Source of the DNA: Candidatus Solibacter sp.
GTDB lineage: Bacteria; Acidobacteriota; Terriglobia; Bryobacterales; Bryobacteraceae
NCBI GenBank assembly: GCA_017883355.1
Contig: JADGNS010000371.1
Span: 1 to 5,686 of the forward strand
Direction of reading: 5' to 3'
DNA length: 5,686 nt
Position numbers and translations under genes: made by a program. Shown here in pieces: positions 1 through 5,686 of the stretch; positions within the stretch are counted from its first letter, which is position 1, and every line of letters starts with the position of its first letter. A model generated the notes under the pieces. It saw only the letters and a program-made list of their open reading frames with translations. It was not told where the DNA came from and did no database searches.

Positions 1-2123
1 CCGCTGCCGACCGCCGCCATGGTCCGCTCCGCCCAGAGCGAATCGTCAACGTCGCGCCGCAGCGTGCGGACTTCGCGGAACGGCAGTCGCGGATCGATCT
101 GGCGCATGATCGATTCCACCGGCGCGATGATGCTCTCGGGGGAACCCAGGCTGCGCACCTGCAACTGGAAGGTCGAATCGCCGGATCGCGTTCCGCAGAA
201 GCAGGAAAAGAGGGTCGGCTGGAAGGGCTCGCGGAAAGACCGGTAGCGCGAATCGCTCACCACGCCAACGATCTCGAAGGACGCCTTTGCGATCTGGTCG
301 CGGCCGACCCCAAACTGCCGCCCCAGAGGCTCTCCCCGCGGGAAAAAGCGGCGCACGAAGCTCTGATTCACCACCACGGGCGCGGGCGTGCGTTCGGCGC
401 CGTCGGATTCGGCAAGGCCGCGGCCCGCCAGGATGCTCACTCCCATCGTCTCGAACCAGGCCGGCGACACCTTATTCGTGCTGGCGTTCAACTCGTGGCC
501 GCTTCGCATGCCGGGGAGGGCCACCGCCGTTTTGAATCCCGACCCGCGCATCAGACTTCGCGACGCCGTGCCTGCCTGCGCCACGCCTGGAACGGTGCGC
601 GCTTCGCGCTCCAATCGTAACGCCAGGTCGCGATTCTGTTCCGGCGTATAGCGGCCGAAGTCGGTATCCATGGTGAAGGTGACCACGTGTTCGCGGTCGA
701 ATCCGGCGGGAGCGTTCGCCAGGCGATCGAGCGTAGTGACCAGCAGCGCCGAGACCGCCAGCACGAGTGTGCCGATGGCAACCTGCGCCACCGTCAGCAG
801 CGTGCGCATGCGCGCCCGCCGCGGATCCGGCGAAGTGGATTTCAGCGAATCGGTGAGGTTGGCGCGCGATGCGTGCCACGCCGGAGCCAGCCCGGCAAGC
901 AGCGCCGCCGCCGAGCAGACGGCCAATGTAAACGCGAATACGCGCCAGTCGAGCGGGGCATCGAGCCACACCGGCACCAGCAAAGTCGTCACATCGCGGA
1001 CCGCGGGCAGCGCGCCGTTCACCAGCGGCAGCCCTGCCTTGGCCAACAGCAATCCGAAGAGGCCGCCGGCCGCCGCCAGCAGAGCGCTCTCGGCCAGCCA
1101 CAGCCGCACCAGGCGGCCGCGCGTAGCGCCCAGCGCGGCGCGCACGGCCATCTCCCATTCACGCCCCGCGGCCCGCGCCAGCAACAGTCCCGCGATGTTG
1201 ACGCAGGCCAGCAGCAGCAGCAGCGCCGCGCCGCCGAAGAGGGCGAGCAGTGCCGTGCCAAAGCGCGTGCGCAAGGGCGAGACGCCGCGCTCGATGGAGT
1301 CCAGCCGGTAATCGTCGCGTTCGATCTCCTTGCGGGCATCTTCGGTGAGAGGCTTGGTCCGCGATTCCACGGCCATGATGGCGGCCCGCAGCGCGCTCAC
1401 GCTTTCGCCACCCGCTTGGCGCAGGGTGACGCCACGGCGCAGACGGCCGGCGATTTCCCAGTCGCAGCACTTCTTGGGATCGTCGCCGCGCCCTAGATAC
1501 TTGCCGGCGATCAGCGGCACGCGAATCGCCGGACCGCCTTCCACCGCGGTCCCGTTGACGGTGCGGGGGAGCACGCCCACTACCACAAAGGGCTGCCCGT
1601 TGAGTCGCAGCACAGCGCCCAGCGCGCCCGGCTCGCCGTGAAAGCGAGTTTGCCAGAACTGGTGGCTGAGCACGGCGGGCAGTTCGCCCCGCGCCGCCCA
1701 TTCATCGCCGCTGCCCAGCAGACGGCCCAGCGCGGGCGACGCACCAAGTACGGTGAAGTAGTCCGCGGAAACGATTCCCACCCGCACCAGGCGGCTGCCG
1801 CCGCCTTCCGTCAGGCTCGCGTCCAGATCCGCTTCCGCAAAGGTGGCCGAGAGAGTGCGGGTTCGCGCGCGCCATTCCTCGAAGTATGGGTACGGGAAGT
1901 AAGAGATGGCCGGGCGGCCGGGCAGCAGAGCGACCATGCGCACCAGCTCCCAGGGACGCGGCACCGCCAGCGGGCGCAGCAGCAAAGCGTCGGTCACGCT
2001 GAAGACCACTGCCGTGCCGCCGATTCCCGCCGCCAGCAGCGCGATCGCCGCCAGGGCGAACCCGGGAGTCTTGCGCAGTGCGCGCGCCGCGTATGCCAAA
2101 TCCCTGCCGATACCCCAGAGCAT
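1..2123 (-). CDS. ADOP-type MacB/FtsX-like ABC transporter permease (3' end outside window)
   Basis: An inner-membrane permease of the MacB/FtsX superfamily, with the duplicated layout of acidobacterial duplicated orphan permeases. One frame is open from the ATG at 2123 to the left edge, giving 707 residues; the family is usually about 800, so roughly the last 100 residues, including the final membrane segments, are missing. Residues 1-50 hold the typical start: a basic stretch, KTPGFALAAIALLAAGIGG as the first membrane helix, then VFSVTDALLLRPL. Residues about 50-285 form the first extracytoplasmic MacB-type domain (RLNGQPFVVVGVLP at 173-186). Residues 288-420 form the FtsX core, with helices near 288-318, 343-368 and 394-415, plus the cytoplasmic motif EMAVRAALGATRGRLVR. 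Residues 441-465 begin the second half, whose extracytoplasmic domain fills the rest (FEIVGVVSDSRY at 616-627). No Walker motifs are present, so an ATPase must come from elsewhere. The substrate is unknown. The gene lies 74 bp downstream of the receptor on the same strand. The start is the first ATG and matches the family N-terminus, but its Shine-Dalgarno is weak. Confidence 0.9.
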   Translation of the reverse strand, partial: MLWGIGRDLAYAARALRKTPGFALAAIALLAAGIGGTAVVFSVTDALLLRPLAVPRPWELVRMVALLPGRPAISYFPYPYFEEWRARTRTLSATFAEADLDASLTEGGGSRLVRVGIVSADYFTVLGASPALGRLLGSGDEWAARGELPAVLSHQFWQTRFHGEPGALGAVLRLNGQPFVVVGVLPRTVNGTAVEGGPAIRVPLIAGKYLGRGDDPKKCCDWEIAGRLRRGVTLRQAGGESVSALRAAIMAVESRTKPLTEDARKEIERDDYRLDSIERGVSPLRTRFGTALLALFGGAALLLLLACVNIAGLLLARAAGREWEMAVRAALGATRGRLVRLWLAESALLAAAGGLFGLLLAKAGLPLVNGALPAVRDVTTLLVPVWLDAPLDWRVFAFTLAVCSAAALLAGLAPAWHASRANLTDSLKSTSPDPRRARMRTLLTVAQVAIGTLVLAVSALLVTTLDRLANAPAGFDREHVVTFTMDTDFGRYTPEQNRDLALRLEREARTVPGVAQAGTASRSLMRGSGFKTAVALPGMRSGHELNASTNKVSPAWFETMGVSILAGRGLAESDGAERTPAPVVVNQSFVRRFFPRGEPLGRQFGVGRDQIAKASFEIVGVVSDSRYRSFREPFQPTLFSCFCGTRSGDSTFQLQVRSLGSPESIIAPVESIMRQIDPRLPFREVRTLRRDVDDSLWAERTMAAVGS

Positions 2124-2170
2124 CGTTACGATTCTACTGCGAATTCGGTAGCCTGACTCCATGTTGTTTT

Positions 2171-2188
2171 CGGCCCCGCATCGGGCCG
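2171..2188. repeat. GC-rich inverted repeat between receptor and permease genes
   Basis: CGGCCC and GGGCCG form a perfect 6-bp inverted repeat around a 6-base loop, 10 bases past the receptor stop codon. As RNA from the minus strand it would fold into a stable small hairpin, but the bases after it are A-rich (AAAACAACA), not a U tract. It therefore does not fit an intrinsic terminator for the receptor. On the plus strand the T run lies before the hairpin rather than after it. It could be a factor-dependent terminator, an RNA-stability element or a processing site between the two genes, or it could be chance in GC-rich DNA. Confidence 0.35.
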
Positions 2189-2197
2189 TGCGCAAGG

Positions 2198-4948
2198 TCA
2201 GAATTTCATCCGTATGCCGCCCCAGGCCCCTCTCGGCGCGCCCGGCGCGTAGAACGTGGCGTGCTGCAGGGGAAAGTTCCCGCCGGCCGCCGGAAAGGGA
2301 CGGGCGAGGAAGGTGCCGCTGCCGCTGAATGCCGTGGTCCCGAGTTGTGCGGCGGTGTAGTAGCGGCGGTCCAGCAGGTTGTTGACCTGAACGAACAACT
2401 CCAGCCTCCGGTGCACCTGGTAGCGCGCTCCGCCGTTGAGCACCGCGTAGCCCGGTGACGTGCCGGGCCCCAGGTAATACAAGCCATCGGCCTGGTGGAG
2501 GTTGTTCTCATTGCCGCGCGCGTAGGCGCTGGACAGGGCCACCATGCCGAGATCGGCCGAGAGCTTCGCGGTGGCCTGCAGATCGGCGAACGCCTTGAGC
2601 ATATGCCGCGGAACCAGCGGAATCCGCGCCCCCGGCTGGATTTGGATGGTGCCGTCCAGCCCCTTGCCGCCCGCTGCCGCCACGTCGTTGACGCTGTTGC
2701 TGGAGCCGTCGACGGTCTCCGGGCTTTGGTAGGTGGCATCCAGCAAGGTGTAACCGCCGCCCAGACTGAGGCGGCGAATCCGGCTATCCAAGTCCACCTC
2801 GAGCCCCTGCCGCCGCGTCCTGCCGAAGTTCTTGAAATACCCGAAGCCGGTCTGATTCGACGCAACGAAGAGAATGTCGCGTCGATTGTCCGCGCGGAAC
2901 CATCCGACGCTCCAGTGGATGCCGCGCTCTCCGCCTCCGCGCAGCCCGGCTTCCCAGGTGCGCGCGACCACCTGGTCGAGCGGCGGATCGCCGGCCATCG
3001 CGTTGGGGAGTTTGCAGGGTTGGGCGGCGTCGGCGCAGCCGAGTTCGATGGACGTAGGTGCGCGGCTGCCCTCGCTGTAGCTCAGGTACACGTTCCAGGC
3101 GCGCGACGGACTGTAGGTGACACCGGCCGCCGGGTTGAAGCGGCCGAACCCATTGCGGCTGTCGAGCGACCCCGCCCCGCCGCCGGGGGTGATGCGGTCG
3201 CGGTTGACCAGCGACGTCCGGTTGTAGCGTCCGGACAGCGTGAAGTGCCAGCCGCTGCCCAGGGAAAGCGTGTCGGTGGCATACACGCTGCCCGTGCGGA
3301 TGACGCCGTGCAGGTCGACGCGCGTGTCGAAGGGGTCGCCATTGATGGTGCCGCCCGTCACGCCGTCGCCGAATGCGTTGACCCCGGTCACGCCGCGGTC
3401 CGCGTTGAGGTAGCCGAGTTGGGTGGATTGTTGGAAGCCGGCGCTGCTGCCGTCCCAGGCGGCGCCCGCCGTGAACTGGTTGTGGCGGCCCAGCAGCGTG
3501 TGGAACCAGGTGAACTGTCCGGAGACCCCGTAGTTGTGTTGCTCCGCGTGGCTGCGGTTGAGCAGCGCATCGCACTTCTCGCCCGGCGTGCCGCCCTGCG
3601 GGACTTCTAAGACCTGCGCGATGCACCGCCAGAAAGGGAACGGTGTATTGGCGGCGGTGGCGCCGCTGGCCGGAAACCCGCTGTATCCGGCGGCAGCCAG
3701 CGCGGCGCGGTCGGCGGCGCTGGGTTGGTAGACCGATTGATCCAGCGAGTCCTGGTTGACGTCGCCGTTCACGGTGTTGGTGCGAATGGCGCGATACCAG
3801 GCGTTAGCCGAAAACTCGAGCGCTGCGCCGGTGCTGTGCCGCGCGCTGAGATTGACCGACGGCGAGCGATTGGCCGTGACGTCCGGCTTGGTGTAGACAC
3901 TGCGGTAGTCGCGGGCCAGGAAGCGCTGCTCCTGCACGCCATTTCCGGTCAGCGAATTATTGGCATAGGCGCCGGTAAGGGTGAGGTTGGTGGAGGCGCT
4001 TTGCCAGCCGAGCTTGCCAAAGAGCTGGCGCACGTCGGAGGGCGAGCTCTCGCGCCACCCGTCCTCGAAAAACAGATTCCCGGCAACGTACCAGCTCAGC
4101 CCTTTGGCGCCGGAGCCGCCATACTCGAAATCCGCCGTCTTGCGCCCGGAACTGCCGCCGCTCAGTAGGAGCGAGGCGCCCGGCCGGCTGCGGCCGTCCT
4201 TGGTCTGTATCGAAAGCGCGCCGCCCAGGGTGTTCAACCCGAACAGCGGATTCGACCCAGGAATCAGCGTGGTCTCGGCGATGGCGATGCGTGGAATCAG
4301 GTCCCAACTCACCACGTCGCCAAACGGCTGGTTGAGGCGCACGCCATCCAGGTAGACCGAAAGACCCTGCGGTGTGCCGAGCAAGGGGGAAGCTGTGTAG
4401 CCGCGATAGTTCACGTCGGGCTGGAAGGGGTTGCCCTGCACTTCATTCACGTGCACGCTGTTGACGCGCCGGTTCAGGAAATCCGCGAGGTCGAGCGCGC
4501 CGCTATCCTGCACGTCTTGGGCGTTGGCCGTCTGGACCGGCGCCGCGATCTCTTCGCGCGCCAGGTCTACTCCGGCCAGCGGCGTCGTGCCGATCACTTC
4601 GGTCTGGAATGCCGAAGCCGCCAGCGTCATGGTCACGGTGCGCGAGACCGGCGCCAGGGACGGGACATCGACCGACACCGATTGGGTGGCAAATCCCTTT
4701 CGGGAAACCTCCAGCAGGTAGCGGCCAAAAGCTAAACCCCCGAAGGTATATACGCCCCGGACATCGGTCTCAAAAGTGCGTTCCACGCCGCTCGAGAGGC
4801 TGCGCAGCTTGCCCGAAGCTTTCATCGCTGCGCCGGACGGGTCCTTCACGTCCAGACGAATCTCGCCGGCCGGACGCTGTCCGTGTAATAAAAGTGCTGC
4901 CGCCACGAACAAAACTATTTGCCGGAAGGCCGGTCCCGGAGAGTGCAT
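2198..4948 (-). CDS. TonB-dependent outer-membrane receptor with N-terminal carboxypeptidase-regulatory-like domain
   Basis: An outer-membrane beta-barrel transporter that would import an unidentified ligand using TonB-ExbBD energy. From the ATG at 4948 it has 916 residues. Residues 1-24 are a signal peptide (basic start, then IVLFVAAALLL). Residues about 28-110 form a carboxypeptidase-regulatory-like beta-sandwich (IRLDVKDPSGA, then TDVRGVYTFGGLAFGRYLLEV). Residues about 125-252 are the plug domain (DLADFLNRRVNSVHVNE, VYLDGVRLNQPFGD, NPLFGLNTLGGALSIQTK). The rest is a barrel of alternating strands, with LFVQVNNLLDRRYY near 851-864 and a terminal aromatic residue (IRMKF), as in many outer-membrane proteins. 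The stretch SYSEGSRAPTSIELGC resembles a broad family of FecA-like receptors, but I cannot name the ligand. No clear TonB box is seen; TEVIGTT at 116-122 is the best candidate. In-frame starts further upstream (GTG 5032, ATG 5020) lack a Shine-Dalgarno and would put 24-28 residues before the signal peptide. The permease gene follows on the same strand. Confidence 0.93.
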   Translation of the reverse strand: MHSPGPAFRQIVLFVAAALLLHGQRPAGEIRLDVKDPSGAAMKASGKLRSLSSGVERTFETDVRGVYTFGGLAFGRYLLEVSRKGFATQSVSVDVPSLAPVSRTVTMTLAASAFQTEVIGTTPLAGVDLAREEIAAPVQTANAQDVQDSGALDLADFLNRRVNSVHVNEVQGNPFQPDVNYRGYTASPLLGTPQGLSVYLDGVRLNQPFGDVVSWDLIPRIAIAETTLIPGSNPLFGLNTLGGALSIQTKDGRSRPGASLLLSGGSSGRKTADFEYGGSGAKGLSWYVAGNLFFEDGWRESSPSDVRQLFGKLGWQSASTNLTLTGAYANNSLTGNGVQEQRFLARDYRSVYTKPDVTANRSPSVNLSARHSTGAALEFSANAWYRAIRTNTVNGDVNQDSLDQSVYQPSAADRAALAAAGYSGFPASGATAANTPFPFWRCIAQVLEVPQGGTPGEKCDALLNRSHAEQHNYGVSGQFTWFHTLLGRHNQFTAGAAWDGSSAGFQQSTQLGYLNADRGVTGVNAFGDGVTGGTINGDPFDTRVDLHGVIRTGSVYATDTLSLGSGWHFTLSGRYNRTSLVNRDRITPGGGAGSLDSRNGFGRFNPAAGVTYSPSRAWNVYLSYSEGSRAPTSIELGCADAAQPCKLPNAMAGDPPLDQVVARTWEAGLRGGGERGIHWSVGWFRADNRRDILFVASNQTGFGYFKNFGRTRRQGLEVDLDSRIRRLSLGGGYTLLDATYQSPETVDGSSNSVNDVAAAGGKGLDGTIQIQPGARIPLVPRHMLKAFADLQATAKLSADLGMVALSSAYARGNENNLHQADGLYYLGPGTSPGYAVLNGGARYQVHRRLELFVQVNNLLDRRYYTAAQLGTTAFSGSGTFLARPFPAAGGNFPLQHATFYAPGAPRGAWGGIRMKF

Positions 4949-4959
4949 ACTCCCATATT

Positions 4960-4964
4960 CTCCT
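4960..4964 (-). promoter_or_regulatory. Ribosome binding site of the receptor gene
   Basis: AGGAG on the minus strand lies 11 bases before the ATG at 4948. The spacing is a little long. A second purine run, GGGAG, sits only one base before the ATG, too close to serve. This site, with the signal peptide that follows directly, supports 4948 over the upstream in-frame starts at 5020 and 5032, which have no comparable site. Confidence 0.55.
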
Positions 4965-5003
4965 ACCGGCGGTTTTTTCCGTGGTTTCTGGGCCACTGAA
5001 GTA

Positions 5004-5024
5004 CATAATAAGGACGGCATTATG
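5004..5024. promoter_or_regulatory. Palindromic element and possible overlapping divergent promoters
   Basis: CATAAT (5004-5009) and ATTATG (5019-5024) are perfect inverted half-sites separated by 9 bases, in the AT-richest part of the gap between the divergent receptor and glycine-zipper genes. CATAAT also matches the bacterial -10 box at five of six positions for the plus-strand gene. On the minus strand, TATTAT (5010-5005) matches at five of six for the receptor. Either would place a transcription start about 45-50 bases before the gene. I see no convincing -35 box for either, so the promoters are tentative. The two-fold symmetry suits a dimeric regulator controlling both genes, which is inference. 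Confidence 0.3.
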
Positions 5025-5047
5025 AATTCCACGGCAGTACAGTGACC

Positions 5048-5053
5048 GGGAGG
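5048..5053 (+). promoter_or_regulatory. Ribosome binding site of the glycine-zipper gene
   Basis: GGGAGG lies 8 bases before the ATG at 5062. It is a strong, well-spaced Shine-Dalgarno and fixes the start of this small gene. Confidence 0.8.
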
Positions 5054-5061
5054 ACGCCATC

Positions 5062-5511
5062 ATGAAATTGAGATTGCCCGTCGCGGGGCTGTTGCTGGTC
5101 GCGGCGGGGTTCGCGCAGGACACCAGCCAGTGGAGCAGCGTGCAATCGCTGCGCAAGGGCGACCGGATCGCTGTGATCCAGGCGAACCATAAGCGGGTGG
5201 AAGGGCGGTTTGAGAGCGCCACCGATGCGCGCATCACACTGCGAGCGGACCAGGAAATCTCGCTGGAGAAAACCGAGGTTGTGCGCGTGTACCGGCCGGC
5301 GCGGCACGGCCGGGTGTTCGGCGCCGTGCTCGGGGGCCTGATCGGAGTCGCTGTCGGCGGCATCACCGATGGCACTGCGGGACAGGCTACTCGCAATGAG
5401 GTTAACACTCCACCGAAAGGAGCGATCACGGCGATCGGAGGCGTGACGGGCGCGGGAATCGGAGCGGCGGTGGCGGGCTGGTCCCGCACGGTATATCAGC
5501 GGGCTAAGTAG
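5062..5511 (+). CDS. Small exported protein with a possible Sm-like domain and glycine-zipper segments
   Basis: A 149-residue envelope protein of unknown function. Residues 1-18 look like a signal peptide (MKLRLP, then a hydrophobic run ending GFA, with cleavage likely before QD). Residues about 30-78 read as a short beta-rich module: LRKGDRIAVIQ, then RVEGRFESATDARITLR and a final strand VVRVYRP. This pattern resembles Sm-like or small barrel folds, but the assignment rests on pattern only. Two hydrophobic glycine-rich segments follow: residues 87-100 (GAVLGGLIGVAVGG) and 121-140 (GGVTGAGIGAAVAGW at 126-140). Their G-x3-G spacing is typical of glycine-zipper segments, which insert in or associate with membranes. 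A polar stretch with TPPKG joins them, and the tail is basic. The start has a strong Shine-Dalgarno. The gene is divergent from the receptor and overlaps the receiver gene tail to tail. A lipoprotein is unlikely, since there is no lipobox cysteine and in fact no cysteine at all. Confidence 0.85.
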   Translation: MKLRLPVAGLLLVAAGFAQDTSQWSSVQSLRKGDRIAVIQANHKRVEGRFESATDARITLRADQEISLEKTEVVRVYRPARHGRVFGAVLGGLIGVAVGGITDGTAGQATRNEVNTPPKGAITAIGGVTGAGIGAAVAGWSRTVYQRAK

Positions 5512-5686
5512 CAGCGGCCAGAAGGTCGTGAATGGTTTGGAGCAGTTCGCGGGTCCCTACCGGCTTGACCAGGATGCAGGAGACCAACTGCTCTTCGGGT
5601 TGGCCATATAGATCTTCGGGCCAGCCGGAGAGCACGATCACCGGCGCGCGGTAGCCGAGATCGCGGATGCGGCGGATGAGGGCCAT
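5504..5686 (-). CDS. Response regulator receiver domain, C-terminal part (5' end outside window)
   Basis: Sixty residues match the second half of a CheY-like receiver domain. RRIRDLGYRAPVIVLSG corresponds to helix 3, strand 4 and the conserved Ser/Thr (Ser20 of the visible part). SCILVKPVG is strand 5 with the invariant lysine (Lys41) before proline. ELLQTIHDLLAAAT is the last helix. The phospho-acceptor aspartate would lie beyond the right edge. The ATG that happens to sit at the edge is almost certainly internal, because receivers are about 120 residues. The protein ends straight after helix 5 with no DNA-binding domain. It is therefore either a stand-alone receiver or the C-terminal receiver of a hybrid histidine kinase. 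Its stop overlaps the end of the convergent glycine-zipper gene by 8 bp. Confidence 0.85.
   Translation of the reverse strand: MALIRRIRDLGYRAPVIVLSGWPEDLYGQPEEQLVSCILVKPVGTRELLQTIHDLLAAAT

Noticed and set aside
1208..1226. Short AGC trinucleotide repeat
   Set aside because: It encodes the leucine run of an FtsX-type membrane helix in the permease. The codon bias for CTG explains it.
687..1496. Plus-strand open frame (269 codons) antisense to the permease
   Set aside because: It is rich in Gln, Arg and Ala with low complexity and no family features. The opposite strand encodes a clear ADOP permease over the whole stretch.
472..1701. Several minus-strand open frames inside the permease region
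   Set aside because: They are shifted frames of the permease, for example a cysteine/tryptophan-rich version of its leucine-rich helix. The true frame is open without a break from 2123 to the left edge, so there is no frameshift or pseudogene.
2495..3610. Long plus-strand open frame (371 codons) antisense to the receptor
   Set aside because: It lies wholly inside the receptor gene on the opposite strand. It has a composition rich in Ala, Arg, Val and Gly with no recognisable domain, as expected from the mirror frame of a GC-rich gene.
4770..5489. Minus-strand open frame (239 codons) spanning the divergent intergenic region
   Set aside because: It runs antisense to the glycine-zipper gene and out of frame through the receptor start, and shows no domain. 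The genes on either side have ribosome sites and signal peptides.
1..5686. Search for mobile elements, CRISPR, tRNA or rRNA genes and defence systems
   Set aside because: I saw no terminal inverted repeats, transposase motifs, regularly spaced repeats, tRNA-like cloverleaf or rRNA sequence. The window is explained by four envelope or signalling genes.

Overview
The window is GC-rich and densely coding. It looks like an Acidobacteriota chromosome, probably of the Solibacter/Bryobacter type. That placement is an inference from two features. One is a MacB/FtsX-type permease with the layout of the acidobacterial duplicated orphan permeases (ADOP). The other is a TonB-dependent receptor carrying an N-terminal carboxypeptidase-regulatory-like domain, an architecture greatly expanded in that phylum. 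No 16S or other phylogenetic marker is present.

Layout: (1) Positions 1-2123, minus strand: an ADOP-type permease that runs off the left edge, with 707 residues visible. It is uninterrupted in one frame. (2) 2124-2197: a short gap with a GC-rich inverted repeat. (3) 2198-4948, minus strand: a complete 916-residue TonB-dependent outer-membrane receptor. (4) 4949-5061: a divergent intergenic region with a Shine-Dalgarno on each side and a 6-9-6 palindrome of AT-rich half-sites. (5) 5062-5511, plus strand: a small exported protein with a possible Sm-like beta domain followed by two glycine-zipper segments. (6) 5504-5686, minus strand: the C-terminal half of a response-regulator receiver domain. 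It converges on gene 5 with an 8-bp overlap and runs off the right edge.

How the genes may work together: the receptor and the permease lie on the same strand 74 bp apart, so they could be one transcript that pairs outer-membrane import with an inner-membrane MacB-like component. No ABC ATPase is visible, so the permease is an orphan within this window. The small envelope protein is divergent from the receptor and may share control elements with it. The receiver fragment belongs to a separate unit entering from the right. I see no RNA genes, CRISPR array, insertion sequence, phage genes or clear new defence system. The most useful leads are paired cysteines at matching places in the two halves of the permease, paired cysteines in the receptor, the palindromic divergent promoter region and the uncharacterised glycine-zipper protein.
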